The notes under the pieces are model-generated. The model worked only from the letters and a program-made list of their open reading frames with translations, did not search any database and was not told where the DNA came from. A program made the position numbers and the translations under genes. Positions 32,343 to 45,495 of a stretch of DNA of 64,000 bases are shown here, piece after piece. This DNA comes from Trachythela sp. YZ-2020 (taxonomy: Eukaryota > Cnidaria > Anthozoa > Malacalcyonacea > Clavulariidae), in the NCBI GenBank assembly GCA_016169945.1, contig JADLSH010000388.1:1026001-1090000 (forward strand), given 5' to 3'. Within the stretch, counting starts at the first letter, position 1. Every line of letters begins with the position of its first letter.

Positions 32343-32586
32343 AACCAATCAGAATAAAAAACGATATATTCCACCAATCACAAACTATTCCCGGAATCCG
32401 TGCAGACGGCGACAGGCTGGGAACAGCAAATTTGCATAATCGAGAAATATAAATAACCGCCTAGTTTCGTAGTTCGTGGGCTGTTTTCTGGAATGTGCTA
32501 AGTCATTTTGGATCTTCAATGAATTATACAGTATAAAAGAGTCTCTCTGGTTTGAAATATGTTGATTTAATACCATCCTACGTTTG
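32343..32586 (+). promoter_or_regulatory. Promoter-like cluster with candidate non-coding first exon
   Basis: In order: CCAATCAGAAT (32346), CCAATCACA (32373), octamer ATTTGCATAA (about 32430) and a TATA-like ATATAAATAA (about 32447). A consensus donor GTAAGT then follows at 32587. The CCAAT-octamer-TATA order resembles histone and snRNA-type or other strong pol II promoters, but no such product follows. The start site would be near 32475. Inference only. Confidence 0.35.
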
Positions 32587-32868
32587 GTAAGTCTTTGATA
32601 CGATATTTGTAGTTTCCTTGGCCTGTTTCAACTTTTAATGTACGCTGGTAGCCTACTAAAGGGAAATTCTAAACTCTGAAGGGTATTTATGTATACAAAA
32701 TATTCAGTAATCACGATGGTGCGCGTAGCTTTATCAGTTTATGCAAGAAACTTGAAATAGAATTTACCTGTTTGAAAATGGTTTACACGTTTACATGAAC
32801 ACACACACTGGCTGACACTTTAATGCTGAAACCACGATGGTTTCGGAATTCGTCAAGTCGTGTTCCTC

Positions 32869-33061
32869 GAGTGTTTACACTTTACACTTTACACTGCGCT
32901 CAAAATTTGGCACGGTATGGATAAAATCAATACCCATATACCAAACTTACTCGTGCGAAAACTACCTATTTAGATAGTCTTCGCACGAATAAAGTTGTAC
33001 GGCTATCAATTTTATCCGTGATGTGCCAAATTTTGAGCGTAGTCACGTAGTGTAAACACTA
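32869..33061. repeat. MITE with TGTTTACACT ends
   Basis: Outer TGTTTACACTTTACAC / GTAGTGTAAACA and inner GCTCAAAATTTGGCAC / GTGCCAAATTTTGAGC arms fold into a long hairpin, with a further small hairpin (TCGTGCGAA / TTCGCACGA) in the loop. Confidence 0.75.
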
Positions 33062-33472
33062 TAGACATCCACGGATTTATACTGATTTTCAGTTCACGTT
33101 ATTGTACCTTCATTGACACAGTATTGAGTAAGTGTATTGCAAAATTATATTCATGTTAATATTTAGTTATTTATACTCGTTCATATACAGTAGTAATTAG
33201 ATTTGTTCCACATTTAGCGTGAATATTATGTACTAAGTTATAATTCAGTATTATAATTGTGTATTATTGGTATGCATGACAACACAATACTGTACACCAA
33301 TTTTTACATCAGTCCGTTGAAGCACAGGTTGAAGACGTCTTATATTGTATTTCATCTACTACTTCGGATTAGTTCTATGATACACAATCAAGCATGCGCG
33401 TTCAATTTAATGCATGCATGGGAGTAAGGTTAATGTGATAGTAAACAGTAAGTTGTGAATCAATATCAGCGA

Positions 33473-33474
<2 letters not shown>

Positions 33475-33502
<28 letters not shown>
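33475..33502. repeat. (AAT)n microsatellite
   Basis: About nine tandem AAT units. Confidence 0.9.
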
Positions 33503-33505
<3 letters not shown>

Positions 33506-34090
33506 TTATTTTTTTTAATTATTGTATAATGGAAACTTTTATTAAGAAATACTTTTTGTTACAATCTATTGTTTATTAAAATTATTGCCTTCTATACATG
33601 ATAAAAATTATACTAGCAGTTCTTAAAAATTGTCTATTGATAATGTTACTTTGATATTTTTATTAAATAATAGCATACGTAAATTATCAGATTTAAAGTC
33701 ATTGACATAGCTGGCTTTCCGACAAGCCAAGTTCTAAGTCCTTACTTTTCATCTGACGTGTGCATTTTCTTGTACCTCTGATACACGCGATCGCTGATCT
33801 TAAAAGGGCGAAGGAGAGACAGCATCTCATCCATGCTAGAGTAGCACCATATTCTGACTTCCATTTAATCGCTAATAATTCAGCGTATAATTCACTCTTA
33901 TACGCAACTGTTGATTCTTTACTAAGACCACCACTGGTTGAAAAGATTAGGGGGTAAAGGAACCATGCTCAATTTCTCTTACTTCTGTCACCATATTCTC
34001 TCTTCTTCATCTGTTCTTGATTTCTGTATAAGGAGGCAATACAGGAGTTGCGATAGCTTGGCGCGTTGGGATTAAATACCCTTATATCAA

Positions 34091-34370
34091 ACTAGTGATC
34101 CAAGGATAGTGCAAAGTTTCACTTTCAAAGGGAAAAAATCTATGTCACATTATATCGACTAACTGGAGGACAAGCGTGGTCTGTACATGCGTAATTGCTG
34201 TGCATGTATGTCGCGGCGGTTCATAAAACTGTTGAAATGAAATTATATAGCTATTATATAAAGTCAGCAAACACTGCATGGTTGAATGGAAGTATGTCAA
34301 GTTGTCAACACTGTAGACAGAATTTGTAATCAGTATTTGACATCTATAGACTATACCATCGTATAAAATG
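34091..34370 (-). repeat. Dispersed repeat, inverse copy of 10935-11312
   Basis: Begins ACTAGTGATCCAAGGATAGT and continues as the reverse complement of 10935-11312. Just after it, GTTCTTGTCTTTAATATAA is tandemly duplicated (34398-34436). Confidence 0.75.
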
Positions 34371-35654
34371 CATGCATGAACGGCGAGTCATATGCGTTCT
34401 TGTCTTTAATATAAGTTCTTGTCTTTAATATAAGTTCATTTGATTTTGTATTGTAAAGATTGTGACATATTTTGTCTCGTTGACATTTGTTTTATATTTC
34501 CCAAGGTCAACCTCAAAATCGCGACTTACTTCCTTGTTAATATTTAGAAATACTAGATTCTCGTTTGTATTATAGGTTTTGATTTGGCATTGATAAGTAT
34601 TGATTTGCTTGTAAGATTGCTCGTAAGATTGCTCGTTAGATTGCTTCGATCAAGAGATCACAATTTTGCACCCAACTGATGCTAGACTTGCGATCAAAGT
34701 CTGTGTCGATAACGCGTGGGTTATCTCCTCGTCTTTCGCTTTTAAATAAAGCTCCATCACCTCCCTGACGAGTGAAGGGATTGTCGTCAATCTCACAGAA
34801 AAAATGTCCAAAAAAGACACAAATATTACACTTGATAAAATATTTGTAAAGTGAAACCAAGAATTGCTTAGCTGCGCATTAATATAAACAATGGCTGATG
34901 CAACACTTTAACATAAACCTGGAATCTTACTACCGGAATCTGTGCAGGCTCAGCGACAGCGTGAACAAAACATTTTGTCTGGCCTCATATTGAATTACTG
35001 AATATATTTTTGCATCAAATAATTACTACTTATACGAGGTATTATTTTGGTATTATGTTGTTCAAGCTGGTTTGAGATTCCTTGTTCAGCCCTGTTTAAT
35101 GTTTGTTTGTTTAACATTATAAATATTTACTACCGTCTACGTACTCTACGGAATACATGCAGGCAGTCCGCACGGCAGTTATTTATAGTCAATATTTATA
35201 TTAAATCGGCAAATGAATACAAGAAAAAATATTGCAATAATGAGTATTCGACCCATTCAGTATTGTCTATTGAATATATAAATGACAAAACGCACTACTA
35301 ATCCAAAAGGCCAAAATGAAAACGTTTATTTATAAATTTGATCGTATTTCCATCACATTCCCACTCCCAGCTGCCACCATTGTGCGGTAAATATTTCGAA
35401 ATTTCGTATTTTCGTTCCGTGATATTATTAGATCAGTGGACTTGAACGCACGTGTTCATAGCTACCGGGGGAGTTACCAACCCAATATTATATATAAAAC
35501 GATTGTTATGATGTAGACGTTTAATACCACAACCCAAATGTTGTTCGTAAATCTAATTAAACACTGCATGAATACAACCGAATTGAGCTATATGATAACT
35601 TGAAAGTGCTTAAAAAAGTTTCAACCCCAAAGTTTAACAGATACGGTATTAATA

Positions 35655-35808
35655 GGGAATCTTCGCAAACACCCCCCGGAAAGTTTACACTATGATGTAT
35701 GTATCTATGTGTGTATGCATGTATGTATATGTATGTATGTATGATAGCTCGTGTGAATTTTCGCCCCTCATCACAATATTGCAAAGTTAAAAACTTTGCA
35801 CTAAAAAT
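35655..35808 (-). repeat. Dispersed repeat, inverse copy of 8755-8846, with GTAT microsatellite
   Basis: ACACCCCCCGGAAAGTTTAC and AGTTAAAAACTTTGCACTAA match 8755-8846 in reverse. A GTATGTAT run expands the centre. It abuts the 3' truncation point of the RT element at about 35815. Confidence 0.65.
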
Positions 35809-37785
35809 GCAGTTTGCTGTCGACACGAGAAGCCTTTTGCCTTGATATCTGATCTTGCTTCATCTTTCTTATTTGCCATTGGGGAAATATACTTTCACAA
35901 GTAATAGGCTGTAGTTGCGGTTCTTTCTCAGTTTCATTGCACACCTCACTCAAGCAATCGGCAGTAATATCCCGAATCTCATTATGACGAATAATTGTCA
36001 TACCACCATGTGGACAGATCATGGCATGGTGCGCAGAGAAATTTGCTCCACACACACAATGCTGAGCAAATCGTAGGCATTTAATCGTAGGAATTTATGC
36101 CAATCATATCGTAGGCATAAGCGTCGCGAAACTCACTTTTGTTCAAATTAAAACCATGTTATTTCAAGGGGAGTACGGTAAGCCATGATGAAGAGCCTTT
36201 CTCATTTAACAAATCCATTGTCCGTTGTTTTGTAGTAGGTAAACTTTCTGTGACGATTTTGGTCTTGTTCGCATGCTAATTTGCTTTCTATTGACGTAGC
36301 TTCGCTTTGATTTCACAAAAAATCAGGTTTTCTGTACGAATCAGACTGCTCAATTATCATTTGCTTCAAGGGCTCGGTGATCTTTCTAGATGCATCAAGT
36401 TGCAGACTAGCTTCTTCCACTGGATATACGATATTCAGACCTCCATATCGTGTTGGCAATGACAGCAACTTTCTTTCTTCAGTGGAGCAATGATTTCTGC
36501 CTGTCAATGCAGGAATAAGTTTCTCAGTTATTATATCTTGAATAGGTTGGAATAACTTTCAAACATCCACTGTCCGCATGATAAATTGCCACTTTCCCTT
36601 TATAGAATGAATAAAGGCTGCATACGCTGCATGGGGATATATTTCTGCTATCTTAACCAGAGCTTCTGTTTCCTCTTTCCACATCTCTACTTTAGTTGCA
36701 TCATAGTCATCAACAAAACTGGGTGTACCAACTGCTGCGCCCAAAATACTATGACCAGCTGTTGTTATACGAATACCAGTATCCTAGAAAAGGGCAGTGG
36801 CGTGATGGATATATTCAGCTTTAACTACCAAGGTGGTTTTGCCTGGGTTTGGGTAATAACCATATCCAGGTCCTACTACTGTAAGGTGTTGCCATCACCT
36901 TTTTAAAGCACTAAGCTTCCCCGCTGAAGTGGAGTCGTCTGCAAACCATACTTTTTTCGCGTTATTAGGTACTTCTTGACTTAAACTTTTAATTAGGGGT
37001 GTTATGGCGAGGGCGTACATAGTCATTGATAGTGGGTCACCTTGTGTTGTTCCCTCCAACGACAAAATTTCATCACCGCCAGCGCCTGTAACAAATAATC
37101 TCACTGATTTTGAGTAAGTGTTATTAAGAACGGTAGATATCGCTGGACATATAGCTCCAATATTATGAAGGGCAGCTTTCCGAATTATAGTGTTAAACGC
37201 ATTTGTCGCATCAACCAACAACACAGTTTCCGTTTGATCCATTGATTCAATTTCCTTCATCGCATGTATAGCAGCTTCGCAGCCTGCTTCGTGGCCGGCA
37301 CACGTTTGAAATGTTCCAGCAGCTAACTTGACATCATCACCTACTACTTTAAGAATAGCCTTGGCAATAATTCGTCTTGGAACTTTACCGATGCCAATGG
37401 GTCAAACTCCTGGTTCCTTGTTCAAAGGAATTAAACGACATGCGACGTAGGCCGATAAACCATCTGGATCAACAGATGTTGTACACAACACAAGCGTCTA
37501 GCCACAGCAACAAGAGCATTACATAAGTCAGCTGAAGCACTTTTGAAGGATGAACAGAAGCGACGCCAACCAAATGCATCGACGCCAGATGGACCGGCAG
37601 CGCCGTTGGTCCTCATTGCTGCTTGCTTGATACTTTCCCCACTTAATCGTTCAAATATTATAGGGTCCGGAAAACATGTTTGGTCAAACTCAATATCAGG
37701 AAGAAGCGTTTCTGGTAACGGTGTTTTTCCTTCGGGATGTTTCTCCAGCAGGATATCTCTCGTAATTTTCCAGACAGCATTGCCA

Positions 37786-40700
37786 CAGTGGCGCCGGCAA
37801 GGGGGGGCAAGGGGGGGGCGGCCGCCCCCCAATATTTTACAGAATGGGTTTCTAGATTCGTCCAAATCTGGTGACAAAGGGGGGGGGGGGGTGACGGGGT
37901 GTATAGAGAATGAACTGTGCTGCGAAAGTTGCGCGTATCTACTGAACTTTAACTAAAAGGTCTACAATTGAAAAAAAACGAACTCCAGACTCGCTGCCTG
38001 CGACATTTGTTTGACACTTAAACTGCTTACTGGGGTGTCATAAGGCGAGAGTGGCGTGACAATATCACGCCGATTCGCCGACTATGTGCTCGTCCATATG
38101 TGAGACGTCCATCAACATATTGACCTCCATATTGACATTTTGCCATTTCGTACCAGCACTTTTTCTGACCTTAATTCTGACTTAAGATTCACTCACAATA
38201 TATTTTAGCGCGAGCATACGTTTGTCATTCCGATGTACGAGATTGTATGAGAAAATACTCGAGACACTAATATTTATATTTGAAAACTTCAAATCAACCA
38301 TAGAAAATCATTAAAGAATTAAAGAATAGATGCTACTCGAGATAAACTATAATAAGATTTACAAGGTTTCAACTGTGCGTAATGCGTAGGCGAGAAAACT
38401 ATTAGTGCATTACGAAGACTTGGCGAAAGTTTTATATAAACTGTTCTGTGCTAAACAGGAAAATAAAATATGTTGCCATTACGTTAGATTAAATCTAGGC
38501 GAGGCTATAATATTATTAATTTATTATCTATCTAAAAATAAAGTTTCTCACTGTTCCAGATTGCAAATATTCTAAATTCCAACTGCGCCCAAAACGTGCA
38601 TATTTTTCGCTTAACCAAAATCGCGTGGGTGGCACTACAATCTGTTCAGTTAACATTCAGAATGGCCGAGGCACAATCACAGCCATTCGATCTTAGCACT
38701 TATGACTACGATCCTTCGTGCCCGATACCTTCCAATCGAGAGGCGAGAAATTATGTTATATCCAAGGGTCCTTGTCAACCAACAAATTTTACGTTTCCAA
38801 AAAAAAACAATGGTAGGAGATTTCTTGTAGCTTGGTATGAAAATTTCAAATGGCTTGAATACTCTAAGAAGACAGACAAAGCTTTTTGCTTCGTATGCCG
38901 CACGTTCAATCGTCAGGTAAGATCTTTTAATACTAACGGTGACAACTTATAAAGCACGTCGTCTTTTTGAGTTTTGTTCTTCATATAATGATCCTTTATA
39001 TAATAATATAATTATATTAATCTCTGCAATTCATCAGTGCACAGTCAAATTCAATTTCTTTGTTGTAGATGTGCAGTAAGTCCGAGAAGGCGTTCATTAC
39101 CGACGGATTTTCAAATTGGAAAAAACCGCAGAGTTTAACGAAGCACCAGAACAGCGATGGCCATCGACTTGCCGCAGAGGGATATTCAACCTGGTTGAAA
39201 CAGAAGCCGATCGACCAACAATTAAACGAACATGCTAAAATCCAAGCGAGTGCGAGAGAGATAGAGGTAATGTGATGGCTATTCCAGTTATTCTTTATCC
39301 AGACGAACACTTTTTCCAGTCATGAGCGAAATTTTAGCATATTTATAGATGCAAATGCATGCGCAGTTGAGTATAAATATGTGATATGTTGTATGATTAT
39401 TTAAATCAATGTTCTTTTGTTAATTAAGGTGAAACGTAAACGAAAAGTGATTGGAAGGATATTAGATGTTGTAAGGTTACTTGGAAGACTGAACTTACCA
39501 TTTAGAGGCCATCGGGAAAATGAAACGTCAGCAAACAAAGGCGTTTTCAAAGAGATAATCGAGCATTTTTCCAAAAATGATGCTATCATGGACTTTCATT
39601 TAAAGAACGCTAAGGGTTTGTGATTTCATTAACTACTCAGTGACACTTGTTTAGCCTTTAGGCCAACTAAACATTATTTTTGCAGGGGTTTTTTTGTAGC
39701 TGTTTTGTGCATTCCACAGCTCTTTGTGGAACTTGGGAAATAGGAAAATTTTATTTATATTTATACTTCATTTTAAAAACGCTCTCGTTGATTGTTAAAA
39801 ACTTAAAATGTCATGGTTAAACTGAAAATAGCCCTGCTTAGACAAAGTGTTCCTTGTTAAATTTCTAAACAGAGACATAGTACGTCCGGTAAATTTTCAA
39901 CTCACTAGGATGATTGGCATAATCTGGATCTTCCAGGAGTTTGGAGTTTAGAATCAATGGCATATTTTATCTGATTTTGAATGTTTTTATCTCAACAGAT
40001 AATGCAAAATACCTAAGTCATGAAATCCAAAATGAAATGATTGATATAATTGGGACGGCCATATCGGAGGAGATTGTCCGACGACTAAAGGAGGCAGAGT
40101 TTTTCGCTGTCATTGCTGACGAAACCCCAGATACAAGCCACAAGGAGCAACTTTCCATAACTGTGCGCTATGTACATGAAGAGGATATCGAAGAAAGGTT
40201 GTTGGCTCTCCGGATTGTAGATCAGACGACAAGTGAAATGCTCTTTGAAACACTTTGCACTGTATTGAAAGCCCACGACATAGACGTCACTAATCTGAGA
40301 GGTCAATGCTACGATGGAGCAAGTAATGTTTCGGGCATACGGACAGGTCTTCAAGCGAGGATAAAAGAAATCGCCCCATCCGCCTTGTTCGTTCATTGCT
40401 ATGCGCACGTGTTAAACCTGGTGATTGTCGATACCATGACCAGCAACACCACTGCAAGAGATTTTTTTGGCACCCTTCAGAATTTGTACGTTTTTATTCA
40501 AACATGTACCAAACGACACGCTGTTTACACGCAGCAGCAAGCTGAGATCCATGCAAGTAGTGGTTCTACGAAGACTCGAAGAGTTTCCAAGTTCGGACAC
40601 TGAAGAGCTTGTGCGAAACGCGTTGGGCCTGCCGAGCAAATGCCATCAATACTTTTAATGCAACTGTCGGGGCAATTGTAAAAACGTTGAAGCACATCTA

Positions 40701-42187
40701 CGAAACTGAGGCGAAGGCAAAGATTGCAGCTGAAGCAAAAGGTCTTTTGGCAAATATTGATTTTGAATTTGTTTTATCATTGAAAGTAAGTACTTATACA
40801 GTATATTAGTATATAAAGGCAGACTTCATTATCTAGGTATATAGGTATTTATTATACATTGGCACTGGGCGTGGCTATATCGTATGATTCGCATATGGAA
40901 AAGTTTGGTTTTAGATTTTGATATGAACACATGTATCCAAATGACATTCTGTTTATTTTGAGTATTATTTATTCCATACTTTTTCAGGTTCTCGACAAAG
41001 TTCTTAACCTCAGCAAAGGTGTATCAGACAAACTGCAATCAGAGGATCTCGACGTAGTATCAGGTTGTGACCGAGTTGAAGATCTGCTAGTGGCCGTAAG
41101 AGAATTTCGTAGCGAAGCCCAGTTCGAGACGTTCTGGACAGCCACTGTACAAAAATGCGATGAGCTCCGCATTAAAACTCCGGTAGAAAAGCGACCAAAG
41201 AAGATACCGAAACGACTGGACGATCATCCTGAAACAGCTGTGCGGCTTGAAGCTAAGGATGCATTTAGAGTTGGTTTCTACTTTTCAGTAAGTATTCGTG
41301 TCTTTCAATTTTTCATTTTATCTTTTCCACAATCGCTCGGAACTTTCTATCAGATCAGTCAAAGATACATTTAACTATCTAATTGTTCTCACAGGTTCTT
41401 GATCTGATGATAAATTCAATCGAAACAAGGTACGACGCAGAAAACCGATTTACGTGGATATCTTCATCCTAACCGCATTACGACGCCCGATTCTTTCAAG
41501 CACGTGAAACACGCCGCTGATTGGTTCGCAGATGACATCAACGCTGATGCTCTTGAACTAGAGATGAAATTCATTCGTTCCTCGAAGATAATCAAAGATA
41601 TTCTGGCCAAGGGAACAAAAGAAGATCGAAAGCCGTCTTTGATTGATTTCCACCGCGCACTGCTGCAAGAACGCGAATGCTTCCCCAATTTGTCAAAAAT
41701 TGTTAAGATCGCCCTTACCATCCCTTTAACATCAGCATCTGCGCAGAGATCGTTTTCAAAGCTGAAAATAATAAAAAATCGCCTAAGGTCGACAATGAGG
41801 CAAGATCGACTCGACTCCTTAATGCTTATGTCCGTGGAATCTGACATTTGTCAGGACCTCGACGTCGAAGGACTCGTTGAACGATTTAACGACGCAGCTC
41901 CCCGAAGATGGAACTTGTACTAATTTGAATATAACATTGAATTATTCGTTCCTTTCTTGATTTTATAAAAAATACACTAGATTCATAGATTGTTTGGAGA
42001 TCATTTATGTTCCGGATGCTCCTAAAAAGTGATTTATTAAAACCATTATATTTCTCTCCAAGTGCCTCCAAAACGCAGGAAATGCCATTTTAGACGCCCA
42101 AAATTCAAAATTTTCCCGGGGGTGCATGCCCCCGGACCCCCTAGAATTTGTTTGCCCCCCCAAAAATAAATCCTGGCGGCGCCACTG
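37786..42187 (+). mobile_element. hAT transposon, 4.4 kb, 8-bp TSD
   Basis: TIR CAGTGGCGCCGGCA against CAGTGGCGCCGCCAG. Exact 8-bp duplication CATTGCCA at 37778-37785 and 42188-42195. CAGTGGCG ends and 8-bp TSDs are typical of hAT. It lies inside the RT element, whose ORF resumes on the other side. The G- and C-runs just inside both ends are part of the element. Confidence 0.95.
38662..41923 (+). pseudogene. hAT transposase (TTF zinc finger, DUF4371-type, hATC), frameshifted
   Basis: Exons: 38662-38916, 39069-39266, 39429-39615, 39999-40785, 40988-41287, 41395-41923. The N-terminus has a TTF-type finger (WLEYSKKTDKAFCFVCRTF, GFSNWKKPQSLTKHQNSDGH). The centre has the RNase H-like fold block (FFAVIADETPDTSHKEQL, GQCYDGASNVSG, HCYAHVLNLV). 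The C-terminus has the hAT dimerisation block (TSASAQRSFSKLKIIKNRLR). Frame breaks near 40590 and near 41450 disrupt the chain, so this copy is probably inactive. Resembles ZMYM1-like elements. Confidence 0.9.
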
Positions 42188-42585
42188 CATTGCCATTGCT
42201 ATCCACACCAGGTATTAAAGCATCAAGTGAAAGAAGGCCACCTTTATCAGCGATAGAAATCAGACGAACGGCTTGATGAACCTTTCCTTGCAACATAAGT
42301 CGATTAAAGCCACGCGTAATCTTCTCATACTCAAACGGCTTATTTGTTTGAGAAATTAGATTCTTCGAATACATTTCCTTTCATTAACGAGTGCTTTTAT
42401 ATCACCTTTTAGCCATTGTTTCATCCGTCTATTCACGGTTAATGGAACTAGATGGTTAGGCTAGCCGGCATACTTCAAAAGGAACCGCCAATTATGTCGA
42501 GAACCAATTTTATTTTGGTCACGTGCCGAGGAAAGGGGATGGCTTCGCGATGTGTTGATAGAAAACATATGGGCGAATACATAAT

Positions 42586-43872
42586 ATGCTAACAAAAGAT
42601 CATATTTCAAAGTGCTCGGGGGCTTTTGAGATCAAGATGGAGGTTGATACGGAAAGCGAACAAACAAATGAACCTATTTTGAACGTTATGAATCAAGATA
42701 TTCGGCAAGACGATGTTCAAGAGGAGTTTGATATGACCGTGGTACCTGGCGACGACAGCGAAGACCTTTTATTGACCGCCGAAGATTCGTATAACTTCGC
42801 TGTTTCTGTCTCTATAACTGATTTACAATCAGACGAAATAGATGCAGAATTTACCGATGCAATGCAAGAAATTGATGGCACAAAGAATTTTCCTTGTAGT
42901 TCTTGCGAGAAAGTATGCAAATCTAAAGGAGGCTTGACAAGACACACAAGATCAAAACATCTTGACGATAAACAAGTCCTTGGTGAAACTCGTCCTGCGC
43001 TTAGTAAAGAGACAGTTGCTTCGTTGGTTGAGACAATAAAGGCTAAGCTAACAAAGGAAAATTTATATGGGTCGGAAGTACGTGAAAATTTGGCTACAGT
43101 TTCATCTACAGATGCTTTGTTCGATGCATTGTCGCCGCTTTACAAAACGTTTTGTCGATCGCAAAATCAGGACAAACTTTTGGAATGTTTTTATGGTTTA
43201 ATTCCTAAATCATGTGAGCTCCTGAAATGTAAAGACTTTAGAGCAACTAATTTAGTAATGATCCATATTCCCGAGCATTTGATCGGATTTTACAACACCT
43301 CCCAAGTAAATGAAGAAGCCAGCAGTATAAATGCGAAGCCAACACAACTTGATCCAGCTGAACGTGGACCTCTTTCCTATGTGGCAGGCTATGTGATTAG
43401 CAAACTGTTTCAATTGAACAGAAGAAAAAAAGAGGGAAACCAGGAACTGCAAGCATTGCTACAGAATATGAAATCGACTGAAACAAATAATTATATTTCC
43501 GCTCGAACAAGGGGAGGTCTTGTTACCCCATGCAGTGACTTGGTTGGTATTTTGGAAGCAGCTGAGATTTATTTCAGAAAGAATGTGGATGAAAGCAAAG
43601 TTTCATTGAGAAGTATTCCGGTAGAAATAATATGTGAGTCTACATTAACTTCTCCTACTGTAAAGTCATTGTGGGAGAATATTGTATTTTCATGCGAAGT
43701 TCAACCTTCCAAATCCACACAGAAACTGTGCTTGGAAAATGTAGTTAAACTTTATTTACGAGTCCGAGCATTTTCGTATGCCAGAGACTTTATCACTAAG
43801 TACCGTATTAAGGAAAAGCAGTCAAAGAAAAAAGCATTGAGAAAGGAAATGAAACAAAGTGATAGGAAATAA
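42586..43872 (+). CDS. 428-residue C2H2 protein of the P-like element
   Basis: Uninterrupted ORF from ATG 42586 to TAA 43870-43872, with AATAAA at 43967. Residues 1-100 are strongly acidic. Residues 104-125 form a C2H2 finger (C-x2-C-x12-H-x4-H). Residues 264-274 (SYVAGYVISKL) and 308-320 (TRGGLVTPCSDL) match blocks seen in the C-terminal part of P-like and related transposase-associated proteins. The C-terminal 30 residues are Lys-rich. No DDE/RNase H catalytic core is visible. The intact frame in an otherwise decayed neighbourhood is notable. Confidence 0.7.
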   Translation: MLTKDHISKCSGAFEIKMEVDTESEQTNEPILNVMNQDIRQDDVQEEFDMTVVPGDDSEDLLLTAEDSYNFAVSVSITDLQSDEIDAEFTDAMQEIDGTKNFPCSSCEKVCKSKGGLTRHTRSKHLDDKQVLGETRPALSKETVASLVETIKAKLTKENLYGSEVRENLATVSSTDALFDALSPLYKTFCRSQNQDKLLECFYGLIPKSCELLKCKDFRATNLVMIHIPEHLIGFYNTSQVNEEASSINAKPTQLDPAERGPLSYVAGYVISKLFQLNRRKKEGNQELQALLQNMKSTETNNYISARTRGGLVTPCSDLVGILEAAEIYFRKNVDESKVSLRSIPVEIICESTLTSPTVKSLWENIVFSCEVQPSKSTQKLCLENVVKLYLRVRAFSYARDFITKYRIKEKQSKKKALRKEMKQSDRK

Positions 43873-43966
43873 ACTAATATATATTGTTGTAGACTGTCAG
43901 ACTTCGTATATGGTACATTTATCTGTTATATGGTACACCATGTTATTTATATTTAAGCACATATTC

Positions 43967-43972
43967 AATAAA
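43967..43972 (+). terminator. Polyadenylation signal of the 428-residue ORF
   Basis: AATAAA about 95 nt after the stop codon at 43872. Confidence 0.55.
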
Positions 43973-44343
43973 AATCATTTTATTTTGCAATTCGTTACTT
44001 TCATGTGACATCTACTCTTGGTCTATGTTTCCATGGTGAAATCCACCAATACCAATAATCCACATTGGATGGGTTTCACACATTGACAAAATTTTACTCT
44101 GTTGACACCAGATGAATTCTTACTTAGGTTAATACACAATAGATCACTTTCAAAATTGCCAGTTTATAATCAAATTGATCACCCAATCTTGGTATGGAAA
44201 TCCAATTACCACAAATCACAATAAAATATTTACAATATTTACATCAATCTACCATTTTAGGAATCTTAAGAAATAAGATCATAAGAAAATATTAAAAAAG
44301 TTTCTTATAGACCATTTTCATTTTTCAAATTGCTTTTTTGAAT

Positions 44344-44494
44344 ACACCCTTTCGATAATTACGTCACAAATCTTTTTTTTGGCCTGGGAGCCTCGCTCTG
44401 ATGAATTATGAGGCAATTAGCCTACATATTGATACATCAAAATGAGGCTCCAAGGCCAAAAAAATTATCTGATGTAATTCTCGAAAGGGTGTTT
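44344..44494. repeat. MITE with ACACCCTTTCGA ends inside the P-like element
   Basis: ACACCCTTTCGATAATTAC and GTAATTCTCGAAAGGGTGT are inverted, and GGCCTGGGAGCCTC / GAGGCTCCAAGGCC form the inner arms. Confidence 0.75.
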
Positions 44495-44892
44495 TATTTA
44501 TAATCACACAAGCCTAAAAGAACAAAACACTTTGTCAAAGGCCCGTCATCATGGGGAATTATGAAGGTCATTTGGATGCATAATTCTGTACAGAATACAA
44601 TTGCCAAGAGGCCTACCATATATAATGGTACTGCAAGTGCAGGATAAGGTTCACTATACTGTAAGTAACTTTTAGATTGGTAAATTACCCTGCATAATGA
44701 CTGACTGAAAACCTCAGTTACTTATAATATACTTCACTTATATAACAGCTATATTAGTCAAATTACACTAATGTGATTGTGGCATAATCTTAAAAACTGG
44801 ATTATATAGTTCAGTAGCAATATAATTCTCTACTAAAAGTGCTGTTACAGTAGTGCATTACACTGGCAATAACGTTTGCCTATTAGTCACAT

Positions 44893-45010
44893 GGTTCAGT
44901 TGATTGTTCTCCACTGTTCTTTTTTGTCTTTTTCCGCTTCATGACTGGTTCGTCACTAACTTGGTACCATTTTTTCTTTTCGTACCTTCCGCCAACGTTC
45001 CCTCGGAGTA
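44893..45010 (-). pseudogene. Possible C-terminal exon of P-like transposase gene
   Basis: Minus-strand reading VGGRYEKKKWYQVSDEPV followed by a Lys-rich tail and stop. It resembles a recurring C-terminal motif of cnidarian transposon proteins. It is downstream of the THAP exon in the same orientation, with no linking exons recognised. Confidence 0.35.
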
Positions 45011-45495
45011 CAGGTGCAATGTCTCTTTGTGATGCAATGTCTCTTTGTCATTATAGCCAAACTGCTGGGCTGTCGGGTTATCAGATCTTCCTCCTTTGCT
45101 TCGCTGGTGGCCAAAGTAATCTACAGTACATCTTGCATGAATCGGTAGGCACGCTACCAGTAACCAAAACTTTTCGTTTCGTGTCTAAGGTAAAAGACAT
45201 AAAGGTCGTGGATAAATACATATCATATGACATGCCAAATAGCCATATGTAAACTATGCAATTATGGAATTACGGAAAATACACCTTTCATTTTTAAGCT
45301 ATTTATACATCTATTTAAACATTTATTTGAGCATGGTTTATAGATCTAAAGTCTCTAACTAAATGCATAACATTTACGCTCTAAATTTCTATCTACAAAA
45401 CTTTATAAACATCAACTGATAAAGACAATGCCCTCTTTGTAATCTAATATTTATTCAAACAAAGCGCATGCATATTTTAAAATGCAAATACTTAC

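Noticed and set aside
33760..33957. 65-residue plus-strand ORF
   Set aside because: Protein-like composition but no motif and no neighbouring exons.
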